This document shows, piece after piece, positions 27,606 through 36,662 of a stretch of DNA of 64,000 bases. The DNA is from an uncultured Eubacterium sp. GTDB lineage: Bacteria > Bacillota > Clostridia > Lachnospirales > Lachnospiraceae. Each line of letters starts with the position of its first letter. The first letter of the stretch is position 1. Where the stretch lies: positions 30,615 through 94,614 of the forward strand of contig CAOKNO010000002.1 in NCBI GenBank assembly GCA_948470065.1. The letters are read 5' to 3'. The translations under genes were made by a program, and so were the position numbers. The notes under the pieces are model-generated. The model searched no databases and was not told the origin of the DNA. It saw only the letters and a program-made list of their open reading frames with translations.

Positions 27606-30078
27606 CTGTTTCTTTCTCTGAAACTCTGGGTAAATATGGGATTACCATAATCCCTGTCCCGTCCGGGATCACCGTAATCTGCCCGCAATCTGCCGTACAA
27701 AACACCATGCTCCCTACCTGCCGCATATGCAAAACAGCATCCTGCCCAGGATGGCCATATGGATTCTCTCTCCCGCAAGATATGGCCGATACCTTTGGGG
27801 AAAGGCGTTCTAGCAATTCCAGGCTATTCGATCCATCCGAGCCATGATGCGCCGCCTTATAAAAATCAACCGGGGAAACGCCTGCCTCGATCAGTTCCCG
27901 TTCCTGCTGGATCCCGATATCTCCGGTAAACAGCCCGGTGAACCCCTGGTATGAAACGGATATGGCCAAGGACGCCCCATTCCGGTCCGCCTTTTTTCGC
28001 CCATCCGTCTGCACCTGGGACACTTGGGCTTTTGGATACAAAACGGTAAACACGCAGCCTCCCGCGCCAAACTGCATGCCTGGCGCTACATACTGTATCC
28101 TGCACCCAGCTTTTTGCGCAAGCTGAAGCAGCCGACGGGATGCGTTATCCTGCGCCATCCCTTTTGCTACAATCAGATGTTCCACCCGGTATCCCTCTTC
28201 TAAGACCTCCTCCAGCCCGCTGATATGGTCTTGATCTGCATGGGAAACGACCCATCCCTTGATGGAACGGATCCCTTTTGCCTTTAGAAAAGGAAGGATC
28301 CGGTATTTCCCAACCTGCTTGACGTCGCTGCTCCCTCCATCTAGAAAGAAATGCCCTTCCCCTGGGGTCTGTATCAATATCCCATCCCCCTGGCCGACGT
28401 CTAGCATATGGATCGCAAAGCCCTTTTCCTCCCGCACAGACAGAAGCAGGAACACCGCAGCCGCTATCCCAGCTATCCCAAGCCCTTTTTTGCTGCGCAC
28501 AAAGCCAGCGCCAGGCGCGCCGTCTCTTTGCCTGTTTCCTGCCTGCCAGAGAACGCAGAGCATAGCAAGCAACCATGCATAATACAGCATCACGAGCCAT
28601 ACAGGCGGCTTCCCAGTGATCCGTACCGCCCCTGGGAGAAGCAATGTTTTCTCGCAGATCCATTCCTGGAACGAGAGCAGCCACCCGGCTGGCATACATA
28701 CGATTTTCCCAAGCGCCGGATGGAAGCATCCAACAAATGCGCCAAGGATGCCAAGGAACAAAAGCGCCCCCATAAACGGCAGTACGCAGCCATTTACGAG
28801 GATGCTGTAACAAGATACCTCATAATAAAAATAAAGCGACAAGGGCAGCGTAACAAGCTGGATACATCCGCTCACTGCCACAGTTTCCCTAAATACGCAC
28901 GCCGTTTTTTGGATCCTGGACGTCCGAAAAAACCCCGTTTCGGTATGTAAGCCTTCGTGCTTTTTCCTTTCTTTCCTGTCCTGAAGCTGTTTCGCCGCCA
29001 CAGCCACGCCTACCACCGCACTGTAGGAAAAAAGGAACCCTGCGTTGTCCAGCACATATGGGTTTTCCCATACCTGTACCCCCAGGCTAAGCCCCAAGGC
29101 AGTCAGGGAATCGTAGCTATAGCCGGATGCACGAGCCGACATAGACAGGACAAACATGCCAACTGCCCGCACGGTAGAAACCTCCATGCCAGACATACGC
29201 CCAAAGCTGTACACAATCCCCATAGATAGCAGGATCCCTGCCATCCTAGGACAACGAAGCCTTTGGAGCAGATGGAAGACGCCCATGCCAAACAACGATA
29301 CATGAAGGCCCGAAATCGCAAGGATATGGGAAATACCCGCGTCATGGTACAGCGTTTTCCATTCCTTATCCAAAAGCGACCGATCGCCCAGACACATATT
29401 TGCCATAACGCCTGCCTGCCCCTGCTGCATACATGCTTGGTAAGCCATTTTCAGCTTCTGCCGGATCTTTGCCAGCAAAATTGCATATGCGTCCGTTTCC
29501 TCTGACAGGAGCGCTTCCTCGCTTGCGTACAGGCGCAGCCCAATATCCTTACTGTAGTAATACGTTTGTTCATTGAAATTCCCCTGATTGCGGGAAACCT
29601 GAAATGGTGTATACGTCCCGGAAGCCTGCAAGATATTCCCATGCTGGTAGCATCCGTAACTATAGATTAAGATCCCGTTGCCGGGATAAGATTTGCCGCC
29701 CGCAAATATACGGGTGTCCTTGAGATAGTAGATAAATTGCGTTCCCTCTTCTTCTGTACTGCCTTCCTTTTCTTCCATCCGGCAGATCCGCCCTTGCACA
29801 GTAATCCATCCTTCCTTGGCACAGGCTTCTTCTAGCCTGCTTCGTTCCTGCTGCGCCGTATCCGCATGGCCTGCCCCGGCATAAAAGCACATAAGGCATG
29901 CCACGGCCCGCAGCAGGATGGCGCGCAAGGCATATCCCTTACATTCCCTGCCAATCCCCACGCCAATCCCAAAAAGGAACAGCAGCCAAAGCCCGGCTAC
30001 CCACCAGGCTTTTGTCCTGCCATAGAGGATCCCTGCCGTCAAGGACAGCGCCAGAGTGCACGCTGCACGTTTAGCCAC
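27595..30078 (-). CDS. comEC: ComEC/Rec2-family competence channel protein
   Basis: 827 residues. Multi-span membrane protein that moves single-stranded DNA across the membrane in natural transformation. N-terminal membrane segments and DUF4131/OB-like region (~1-200), Competence domain (~215-520) with GISHILAISGLHVSLFGMG (~248) and the AVGMFVLS region, then a metallo-beta-lactamase domain (~555-800) with MLDVGQGDGILIQ, the metal motif SHADQDH (~612) and AAHHGSDGSNS (~745). GTG start at 30078 with GAGGAGG upstream, overlapping the GerMN gene by 8 bp. Last gene of a run beginning with a ComEA-like lipoprotein, which supports a role in DNA uptake. Confidence 0.95.
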   Translation of the reverse strand: MAKRAACTLALSLTAGILYGRTKAWWVAGLWLLFLFGIGVGIGRECKGYALRAILLRAVACLMCFYAGAGHADTAQQERSRLEEACAKEGWITVQGRICRMEEKEGSTEEEGTQFIYYLKDTRIFAGGKSYPGNGILIYSYGCYQHGNILQASGTYTPFQVSRNQGNFNEQTYYYSKDIGLRLYASEEALLSEETDAYAILLAKIRQKLKMAYQACMQQGQAGVMANMCLGDRSLLDKEWKTLYHDAGISHILAISGLHVSLFGMGVFHLLQRLRCPRMAGILLSMGIVYSFGRMSGMEVSTVRAVGMFVLSMSARASGYSYDSLTALGLSLGVQVWENPYVLDNAGFLFSYSAVVGVAVAAKQLQDRKERKKHEGLHTETGFFRTSRIQKTACVFRETVAVSGCIQLVTLPLSLYFYYEVSCYSILVNGCVLPFMGALLFLGILGAFVGCFHPALGKIVCMPAGWLLSFQEWICEKTLLLPGAVRITGKPPVWLVMLYYAWLLAMLCVLWQAGNRQRDGAPGAGFVRSKKGLGIAGIAAAVFLLLSVREEKGFAIHMLDVGQGDGILIQTPGEGHFFLDGGSSDVKQVGKYRILPFLKAKGIRSIKGWVVSHADQDHISGLEEVLEEGYRVEHLIVAKGMAQDNASRRLLQLAQKAGCRIQYVAPGMQFGAGGCVFTVLYPKAQVSQVQTDGRKKADRNGASLAISVSYQGFTGLFTGDIGIQQERELIEAGVSPVDFYKAAHHGSDGSNSLELLERLSPKVSAISCGRENPYGHPGQDAVLHMRQVGSMVFCTADCGQITVIPDGTGIMVIPYLPRVSEKETVDN

Positions 30079-31087
30079 CCGATCCCTCCTCTTGCGTTTC
30101 GTCTATAATTTCCTTTTCCCCTTCTTTGATCTGTTCTTCCTGGCTCTTCGCCGTCCCGTCCATATAGTCCAGGTTCCGCTCATATACGTCGCCTAGCTTG
30201 AATTTTTCCCGGTAAGACATGCTGTTATCCCCATTGACAAAAATCTGCACCTTATTGATATTCGGCAATTCTGCCAGGGAATTGACAATCGAATAAATCA
30301 CCACAGGTTCTGAAATCTCATAATTCTGGTTTAGGAAGCCGTCGTTTAAATTGACAAAACACACGCCGTCTAGCACCGACACCCCTACCAGCTTCGTCCC
30401 TTCTGGGATGGCAGGACGGCCTTCCTTTCCATTCGGTCCTTTTAGAAGCTGTTCCATCACCAGCTTTTCCAGGGAAATATTGCTGCTGTAATGCACCTCC
30501 TGCACTTCCTGTACCAGCCCATTCCCTTCTTTGTTGGCGAAGTACAGCGTAATGCTCGCCGTCTGGATGGTATTGATCTGCTCCCCGGGATTCTCTATAA
30601 AGCTATCTGCCGTCATCAAGCCGATCAGCGTGCCATTGGCGTCTACCAGCGGCGCGTCCCCAACGTAAAAGGAAATGCATTCCACGCCTTTCACCTGGGT
30701 CAGCGTACGTACAACCGCCGCCCGGCACAAAACCTCCGTCACATTGTCCATTTCCCCATAAGCGCTGTTAAAGTACAGGTACAACTGGGCTTTCTCAAGC
30801 TTCCAGGATTTTAGCAGCACGCCGGATGGGATTGCCGTGCGCACTTCCGGATCTGGGGCGTCCCAAATCATCTTCCCCAACATCTCCTGGATCAGTTCCC
30901 TGTCGTTTTCTGCGCTTGGCTCGTATCCGATTGCTACAGTCTTTGTCAGATCCTTGTTCACATAGTAGATATGATAATCAAAGCTGTCTTCCTGCTCCTT
31001 TCCGCAGCCTGCCGCCTGCGCCAAGAAAAGCGCCGGCAGCAGGAATATTAAGAGCGTTATGATCTGTTTCCTCCGATTTCTCCTCAT
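30071..31087 (-). CDS. GerMN-domain lipoprotein
   Basis: 338 residues. A lipoprotein signal peptide with lipobox AQAAGC (Cys28) is followed by two GerMN domains (~55-165 and ~190-300), shown by LYLYFNSAYGEMDNVTE ... ALVDANG and by VCFVNLNDGFLNQN ... IYSIVNSLAELPNINKVQIFVNG. GerMN proteins are surface lipoproteins linked to spore germination and to cell-wall two-component systems; no enzymatic activity is known. The gene lies 9 bp after the histidine kinase and overlaps comEC. It may be a sensor accessory; that is inference. Confidence 0.9.
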   Translation of the reverse strand: MRRNRRKQIITLLIFLLPALFLAQAAGCGKEQEDSFDYHIYYVNKDLTKTVAIGYEPSAENDRELIQEMLGKMIWDAPDPEVRTAIPSGVLLKSWKLEKAQLYLYFNSAYGEMDNVTEVLCRAAVVRTLTQVKGVECISFYVGDAPLVDANGTLIGLMTADSFIENPGEQINTIQTASITLYFANKEGNGLVQEVQEVHYSSNISLEKLVMEQLLKGPNGKEGRPAIPEGTKLVGVSVLDGVCFVNLNDGFLNQNYEISEPVVIYSIVNSLAELPNINKVQIFVNGDNSMSYREKFKLGDVYERNLDYMDGTAKSQEEQIKEGEKEIIDETQEEGSGG

Positions 31088-31096
31088 CCCATCCTC

Positions 31097-32521
31097 CTAT
31101 CCCACGTACGTCAATGGGATGCGGACGGTAAAAATCGTCCCTTCCCCTTCTTTGCTATGCGCCTTTATCGCTCCACGGTGCATTAGGATCGCATTCCTGG
31201 TAATGGCAAGCCCAAGGCCCGTTCCCTTAATCTCCCTGGAATGCGATTTGTCTACGCGGAAAAACCGCTCGTAAATATGCTCCAGCGACTCTTCTGGGAT
31301 CCCAATCCCGGAATCCTCCACACGCACAAAGAAATATTTGTGGTCTGCATTCAGCGATACATGGACCCATCCATCCTTCCGATTGTACTTGATGGCATTT
31401 TCCACAAGGTTCATCAACGCAAGGGACAGCTTGACTTCATCCACCTCCGCACTGACTGGCCGGAAGCTTTCAAGCACAAGCTCTATGCTCTGTTTTTCTG
31501 CAATTGGGCGTAGACGTTTCATAATCACTTCTAGCAGCTCATTGACATTTACGACAGAAATATTTAAGCTCCCCGAGGACTTGTCCAGCTTCACCAAGGA
31601 CAGCAAGTCGTTGATAATCTTATTCTCCCGTTCGATCTCCTCTGCGATATCCCCCATAAATTCCTTGTACAGCTCCGCCGGGACGTCTTCCTGCCCCAGA
31701 AGGGAATCTGCCAGGACTTTCATGGAAGTCAAAGGGGTCTTCAGCTCATGTGACACGTTTGCCACAAATTCCTGCCTGGATTCGTCAATAACACGCAGCC
31801 TGCCCAGCATCTCATTGAACGCTTCTGATATCGCTTCCGTTTCCGTATAATCAGAAACCATCAGCTTCCCGGTATCGTCGCTCGCCTGTACTTCCTCGAA
31901 CGATTTCGTCAGCTTCCCAAACGGGAGCACCAACAGGTTTGCGCAGGCAAACGCCGCTACAAGGACAAGGACTGCGCTTGCAATCTCAATGACAAGCGCG
32001 TTGTCCTTCAGGAAATCATAATTTACCATAATGCCATCCGTAGAAACGCTGACCAGCATGACGCCCTGGCTCTTCTCCTCTTCCTCGGCGCCCTTTAATG
32101 GGATTGCCAATTCAATGTAGCGGTTCTCGGAATCGTATTTCGTAATCTCTTCCCCACGGAAGCTGCGCACGACTTCTTCTGAGATAATCGTCTTGCCTGC
32201 GTCCAGCCCGTATGTATCCTTGACAATCTGGAACCCAGGGTTGACCAGCAGGATCCGCCCATCGTAAATATTCGATAGCTGCTCTAACTGGGTATTGATC
32301 ACCTCTACCGAGGTATCCGAAATATAGTTGTATGTAACCACCTGGTTCCCCAAAAGCTTTGCCTGGCTCAACACATCAATGCTGCGGTTCGACACCGCCC
32401 TGCCCTCATAGCTGGCCAGTATGGCTACCCGCAGCACGACGCTTGGGACAATCCCAATCACCGCTATCAGCAAAAACAGGCGGAACCTTAAGCTGCGCAA
32501 AAATTTTAACTTCTTCATCAC
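31097..32521 (-). CDS. Sensor histidine kinase
   Basis: 474 residues. Membrane segment ~13-33, extracytoplasmic sensor domain ~35-175, second segment ~176-198, HAMP region ~199-250, then HisKA with SHELKTPLTS (phosphorylated His258) and HATPase with N box NLVENAIKY, G1 DSGIGIP and G2 GTGLGLA. All catalytic motifs are intact. Its WalK/PhoR-like architecture suggests envelope sensing, but the signal is unknown. The partner response regulator gene ends 9 bp before it, and the GerMN lipoprotein gene follows 9 bp after. Confidence 0.95.
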   Translation of the reverse strand: MMKKLKFLRSLRFRLFLLIAVIGIVPSVVLRVAILASYEGRAVSNRSIDVLSQAKLLGNQVVTYNYISDTSVEVINTQLEQLSNIYDGRILLVNPGFQIVKDTYGLDAGKTIISEEVVRSFRGEEITKYDSENRYIELAIPLKGAEEEEKSQGVMLVSVSTDGIMVNYDFLKDNALVIEIASAVLVLVAAFACANLLVLPFGKLTKSFEEVQASDDTGKLMVSDYTETEAISEAFNEMLGRLRVIDESRQEFVANVSHELKTPLTSMKVLADSLLGQEDVPAELYKEFMGDIAEEIERENKIINDLLSLVKLDKSSGSLNISVVNVNELLEVIMKRLRPIAEKQSIELVLESFRPVSAEVDEVKLSLALMNLVENAIKYNRKDGWVHVSLNADHKYFFVRVEDSGIGIPEESLEHIYERFFRVDKSHSREIKGTGLGLAITRNAILMHRGAIKAHSKEGEGTIFTVRIPLTYVG

Positions 32522-32530
32522 AATCCCCTG

Positions 32531-33220
32531 TTACCCTTGGTAGTAATAGCCCACGCCCCACTTCGTATGCACATACTTCGGTTCACTTGGGTTCTTCTCT
32601 ATCTTCTCCCGAAGCCTTCTGACATGCACATCTACGGTACGCACATCCCCAGGGTACTCATATCCCCATACCAGGTTCAGAAGGTTCTCCCGGCTGTATA
32701 CTTTGTTCGGGTTCAGCACCAACAGCTCTAGAAGGTCAAATTCCTTTGCCGTCACGTTGATCTCCTTGCCCAGGATAAAAAGCCTCCTGCTCTCACAGTC
32801 CAAACGCAAATCCCCATGTTCCACAACCTTTGGGTTTTCCTCCTTCGGCGGGTTCGGCGCCGTCCTGCGTATAATCGCCTTAATCCGCGCCTTCACTTCT
32901 AAAATATTAAACGGCTTGGTTATGTAATCGTCCGCCCCATATTCCAGGCCCAGGATTTTATCCATATCATCCCCTTTGGCAGTAAGCATTACAACTGGCA
33001 CTGTAGAAAATTCCCGGATCTGCTGGCACACCTCAAACCCGTCCATCTTAGGCAGCATGACATCCAGCAAAATCAGATCGTACGCCTGCTCCTTCGCAAG
33101 CCTTAAGGCGTCTTCGCCGTCATAAGCGCAGTCCACCTCCATGCCATCCTGTTCCAAACTGAAACGAATCCCTTTTACAATTAATTTTTCGTCGTCCACT
33201 ACAAGAATTTTCTTAGCCAT
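32531..33220 (-). CDS. OmpR/PhoB-family response regulator
   Basis: 229 residues from the ATG at 33220 (GGGAGG 5 nt upstream; the frame is open to 33262 without a good site). Receiver domain ~3-118 with acidic pocket VVDDE (~7-11), phosphoacceptor Asp53 in LLDVMLPKMDG and lysine in ITKPFN. Trans_reg_C winged helix ~135-229: NVTAKEFDLLELLVLN, VWGYEYPGDVRTVDVHVRRL and the final KWGVGYYY. Partner of the adjacent histidine kinase; regulon not visible. Confidence 0.96.
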   Translation of the reverse strand: MAKKILVVDDEKLIVKGIRFSLEQDGMEVDCAYDGEDALRLAKEQAYDLILLDVMLPKMDGFEVCQQIREFSTVPVVMLTAKGDDMDKILGLEYGADDYITKPFNILEVKARIKAIIRRTAPNPPKEENPKVVEHGDLRLDCESRRLFILGKEINVTAKEFDLLELLVLNPNKVYSRENLLNLVWGYEYPGDVRTVDVHVRRLREKIEKNPSEPKYVHTKWGVGYYYQG

Positions 33221-33268
33221 ATCTTCCTCCCGTAATACACCTGCTGCCGTCCTATCATCCATCTTACA

Positions 33269-33877
33269 TTACTGTGACACTTTCACGCTGTCCTTCATCT
33301 TCGCGAAGACGCCTTCCTTGATGCCCGGTATTTTCATCAGATCCTCGATCTGTGCGAACCTGCCGTTCTCTTCCCGCCAGGCTACGATGCTCTTTGCCTT
33401 TGCTTCCCCAATCCCGGGAAGCCCCATCAATTCTGCTTCCGTCGCTATGTTCAGATCCACCCTGCCATCCTCGCTGGCTTCTCCCGCAGGCGCTTGCTGT
33501 GCAGCCGCCTCTTCGTGATCCATCACATAGATCATCTGGCCGTCGCTTAAAATACCTGCCTGGTTCAAGCCCTTTTCCTCTGCTGCTTCTGTCAGGCCGC
33601 CTGCAAGCTCTACCGCCTGGAAAATACGGCTGCCTGCTGGAAGGGCATACACGCCCGGATGCGCTACCGCGCCGCACACCTGTACATAGATCTGGGTTTC
33701 TTCCGACGGCAGGCCATCTTCCTGGCATTCCTCCCTGGGCGTTTCTTCTGGCAGTCCCTGCCTAGCCCCGTCCCCAATGAAGATTTTGTCATCTCCGCCT
33801 GTTTTACAGCCTGCCATAAGGCACAGCAATGCCGGCAGCATCATTTGTCCCACTATTCTCTTTTTCCATTTTCCCAT
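33269..33877 (-). CDS. comEA: ComEA-like DNA-binding lipoprotein (SLBB + helix-hairpin-helix)
   Basis: 202 residues. Lipoprotein signal with lipobox LMAGC (Cys24), acidic linker, SLBB domain ~62-118 (IYVQVCGAVAHPGVYALP, AVELAGGLTEAAEEKGLNQA), Pro/Ala linker, then a ComEA-type double helix-hairpin-helix ~138-202 (VDLNIATEAELMGLPGIGEAKAKSIV, IEDLMKIPGIKEGVFAKM). ComEA receives double-stranded DNA outside the cell in transformation. B. subtilis ComEA has a transmembrane anchor; here a lipid anchor is predicted. First gene of the run with the two-component system, GerMN and ComEC. AAAGGTGGG precedes the ATG. Confidence 0.93.
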   Translation of the reverse strand: MGKWKKRIVGQMMLPALLCLMAGCKTGGDDKIFIGDGARQGLPEETPREECQEDGLPSEETQIYVQVCGAVAHPGVYALPAGSRIFQAVELAGGLTEAAEEKGLNQAGILSDGQMIYVMDHEEAAAQQAPAGEASEDGRVDLNIATEAELMGLPGIGEAKAKSIVAWREENGRFAQIEDLMKIPGIKEGVFAKMKDSVKVSQ

Positions 33878-33935
33878 CTTTTCCCACCTTTCTGAGCGCT
33901 GCGGCGGGAAAAGCCTTTTCCATAGATCCTCTTTT

Positions 33936-33964
33936 ATTGTAACGAACTTTCCAGTTGATTACAA
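33936..33964 (-). promoter_or_regulatory. Promoter of the comEA-RR-HK-gerMN-comEC run
   Basis: Minus strand TTGTAA (33959-33964), 17 bp, TACAAT (33936-33941), 59 bp before the comEA start. Confidence 0.7.
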
Positions 33965-33972
33965 GGGCAATT

Positions 33973-34407
33973 TTAGGATTCCCATTTAAATAAGATAATC
34001 CCTGCGGCACAAACTGCCATCCCGATCAGCTTACGCCATTCGAACGGCTGCTTGTCTACCCCAAACATGCCAAAAAGCTCTATCAGATATGCCACAAGAA
34101 GCTGGGATACGACGATCAGCATCACAGACTGCGCCGGGCCTAACGCCGACATGCTCTTAATTACCGTATACGTGATAAACGCCCCGATCACGCCGCCTAA
34201 CAGCATGTATTTGGGCTGTACCTCCAAAATCCCCGCAAAGCTTGCCCGATCGGTAAAAAACCAGGCTACAAGGCAGACTGCCAGCGCCGAGAACTGCACC
34301 CAGCTATTGCTGACCCACATGCTGGTTCCTTTCGTCACCTCCGTATTAAAGACGCCTTGCACGCTCATCAAAGCGCCAGATAAAAGGGCAATAAAAATTC
34401 CAACCAT
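33973..34407 (-). CDS. DMT-family transporter, YdcZ type (half-size)
   Basis: 144 residues from the ATG at 34407 (GGAGGG upstream). Five predicted membrane segments: ~2-20, ~33-50, ~66-86, ~90-108 and ~122-140. It matches DMT_YdcZ (PF04657), half-size transporters that probably act as dimers: FIALLSGALMSVQGVFN near the start, LLGGVIGAFITYTV, ALGPAQSVMLIVVSQLLVAY. Substrate unknown. Monocistronic between comEA and argD. Confidence 0.88.
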   Translation of the reverse strand: MVGIFIALLSGALMSVQGVFNTEVTKGTSMWVSNSWVQFSALAVCLVAWFFTDRASFAGILEVQPKYMLLGGVIGAFITYTVIKSMSALGPAQSVMLIVVSQLLVAYLIELFGMFGVDKQPFEWRKLIGMAVCAAGIILFKWES

Positions 34408-34497
34408 GATTTCCCTCCATTCCGATCCCGAAGTTGCCCTTCGGTGTATCATTGTCTTTTGGATAGGATAACCAAGATTGGATTTTTTATTCTTGCA

Positions 34498-35700
34498 TTA
34501 CAGATATGTGTCCAATACGCGCCTAAGCTTTTCCTCCATTTCATCGACATGTTCTTTCCCGATGACCAGAGGCGGCACGAAACGGAGCACATTGTTCCCC
34601 GCCGTTATGACGATCAGCCCCTGCTCCAAAGCTTTCTGGCTGATTTCTGCCGCTGGCACAAAAGATTCCAGCGCAAGGCCCTGCATCAGCCCAAGCCCTC
34701 TGCGCCCTACGATAAATGGGTACTCTTTTTCCAAGCGTGAAAGCCTCTCCTCTAAATAGACGGAGACCTCACGGACATGCGCAAGGATCCCTCTCGTTTC
34801 GAAGATATCCAGCACCTTGCTGACGGCGGCCCCAACCAATGGGTTCCCGCCATACGTCGTCCCATGATCCCCTGGCTTTAAAGAAGCCTGCGCCACCTTT
34901 TCCGTCGTCAGGAAGGCTCCCACTGGAACCCCGCATCCCAACGCCTTGGCGCACGCCATAATATCAGGCTTCACGCCATAGCCCTGCCATGCGAACATCT
35001 GCCCCGTCCTGCCCATGCCGCATTGGATCTCATCTAGGATCAACAAGACGCCACGTTCTTCACAAATGGACTTTACCCCCGTTAAAAAGGCCTGGCTGGC
35101 AGGATAGACGCCGCCTTCCCCTTGTATGGTTTCTAACAGGATCGCACAGGTCTTTTCGTTGACGAGCGTTTTTACGCTCTCAAGATCGTTATACGACGCA
35201 AACCTCACGATGCCAGGCAGCGGCTCAAACGCTTTCCGGTACTGTGCATTTCCAGTCACGGACAGCGCGCCTAAGCTACGCCCATGGAACGAATGCTCCA
35301 TCGCAATGATCTCATGGTCTGTCCTGCCATCCTTTCCATAAGCGTATTTCTTCGCGGCTTTCAACGCCCCTTCTATGGCTTCCGTCCCGCTGTTGGTAAA
35401 AAACACACGGTCTAAGCCGGAAGCTTTGCAAAGCTTCCCTGCCGCTTCTGCCACTGGCTGGCTATAGTATAAATTCGAGGTATGCACCAGCTTATCCACC
35501 TGCTGCTTAAGCGCGTCGTTATATTCCCGATCGCCATACCCCAATGCCTGTACGGCGATCCCTGCCGCAAAATCCAGATATTGCTTCCCCTCGGTATCGT
35601 AGAGGTAAACGCCCTCCCCATGATCCAGCACAACGTGGTAGCGGTTATAAGTATGCAATATGTGGCTTTCGGCCTCTTCTATCCATCTCTTCCCTTCCAT
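34498..35700 (-). CDS. argD: Acetylornithine aminotransferase
   Basis: 400 residues. PLP enzyme converting N-acetylglutamate semialdehyde and glutamate to N-acetylornithine and 2-oxoglutarate. Hallmarks: FAAGIAVQALGYGD (~44), FFTNSGTEAIEGALKAA (~100), HSFHGRSLGAL (~136), DEIQCGMGRTGQMFAW (~222), and the PLP lysine in ACAKALGCGVPVGAF (~250), then GDHGTTYGGNPL. The argC-J-B context supports ArgD over ornithine or GABA aminotransferase. Last gene of argC-GNAT-argJ-argB-argD, 9 bp after argB, with AAGGAGAGG before the ATG. Confidence 0.96.
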   Translation of the reverse strand: MEGKRWIEEAESHILHTYNRYHVVLDHGEGVYLYDTEGKQYLDFAAGIAVQALGYGDREYNDALKQQVDKLVHTSNLYYSQPVAEAAGKLCKASGLDRVFFTNSGTEAIEGALKAAKKYAYGKDGRTDHEIIAMEHSFHGRSLGALSVTGNAQYRKAFEPLPGIVRFASYNDLESVKTLVNEKTCAILLETIQGEGGVYPASQAFLTGVKSICEERGVLLILDEIQCGMGRTGQMFAWQGYGVKPDIMACAKALGCGVPVGAFLTTEKVAQASLKPGDHGTTYGGNPLVGAAVSKVLDIFETRGILAHVREVSVYLEERLSRLEKEYPFIVGRRGLGLMQGLALESFVPAAEISQKALEQGLIVITAGNNVLRFVPPLVIGKEHVDEMEEKLRRVLDTYL

Positions 35701-35709
35701 GTCCTCTCC

Positions 35710-36606
35710 TTACTTGTTAAACCGTTCTTCACCATCCCCCAGGATTGCAGTCCCAATCCCACGGTTCGTAAAGATTTCCAACAGCAGGCAATGTGGGATC
35801 CTGCCATCTAAGATATGCACCCTGGACACGCCGTTTTCTATCGCTTCGATGCAGTTATTCAGCTTTGGCAGCATCCCGCCCCCAATATTCCCCTTCCCGA
35901 TCAACGCCTGGGCTTCCGAAACAGAAAGTTCCGAAATCAATGTGGATTTGTCTCCGGGATCTTTATATACGCCTTCGATATCCGTTAAAAACGCCAGCTT
36001 CTCCGCATTGACTGCCCGGGCAATCGCACATGCCGCGTCATCTGCATTGATGTTGTACGTTTCAAACCCATCGTCAAGGCCAACCGGGCACACAATCGGC
36101 AGGAAATCCTTCTCTAACAAGTCAAACAGCACCTTGGGGTTTACGGACTTGATTTCCCCGACAAAGCCAATATCCTGCCCATCGGAATACTTCTTGTCCA
36201 CCCTTAAAAGGCCGCCGTCCTTGCCGCTAATGCCAATTGCATGGACGCCCAGCCCCTGCACCATCTGCACCAGGGATTTATTTACCCTGCCTAAGACCAT
36301 TTCTGCGATTTCCATTGTGGCTTCGTCTGTTTTCCGCAGCCCATTGACAAATTCCGGCTCCATGCCGGACTTCTCCACCCATCTGCTGATCTCTTTGCCG
36401 CCTCCATGTACGATAATCGGCTTAAACCCAACCAGCTTCAACAGCGTCACGTCCTGGATCACGCTCCGCTTCAGTTCTTCATCCACCATTGCGCTCCCGC
36501 CGTACTTCACGACGATAATCTTGCGGTTGAACCGCTGGATATAAGGCAGCGCTTCAATCAATACCTCTGCTTTCTGCAAAATCCCTTGCATATTCTTCTC
36601 TTCCAT
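35710..36606 (-). CDS. argB: Acetylglutamate kinase
   Basis: About 298 residues. Phosphorylates N-acetylglutamate with ATP, step 2 of arginine synthesis. Amino-acid-kinase motifs: [11 protein letters not shown] (~28-38), [13 protein letters not shown] (~62), [25 protein letters not shown] (~185) and [26 protein letters not shown] (~225). Typical ArgB proteins start [15 protein letters not shown]..., so starts at 36606 (used here) or 36591 fit best; the frame is open to 36657. It lies 56 bp after argJ and 9 bp before argD. Confidence 0.95.
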   Translation of the reverse strand: MEEKNMQGILQKAEVLIEALPYIQRFNRKIIVVKYGGSAMVDEELKRSVIQDVTLLKLVGFKPIIVHGGGKEISRWVEKSGMEPEFVNGLRKTDEATMEIAEMVLGRVNKSLVQMVQGLGVHAIGISGKDGGLLRVDKKYSDGQDIGFVGEIKSVNPKVLFDLLEKDFLPIVCPVGLDDGFETYNINADDAACAIARAVNAEKLAFLTDIEGVYKDPGDKSTLISELSVSEAQALIGKGNIGGGMLPKLNNCIEAIENGVSRVHILDGRIPHCLLLEIFTNRGIGTAILGDGEERFNK

Positions 36607-36662
36607 CCCAGAACCCACTTCCCTTCGCTTATCTTCCATCTTTACCCATGCTTCCATACCGC

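Noticed and set aside
34428..34444. Hairpin CCGAAG-N5-CTTCGG as a terminator near argD
   Set aside because: It lies upstream of the DMT gene rather than at argD's end and has no U-tract.
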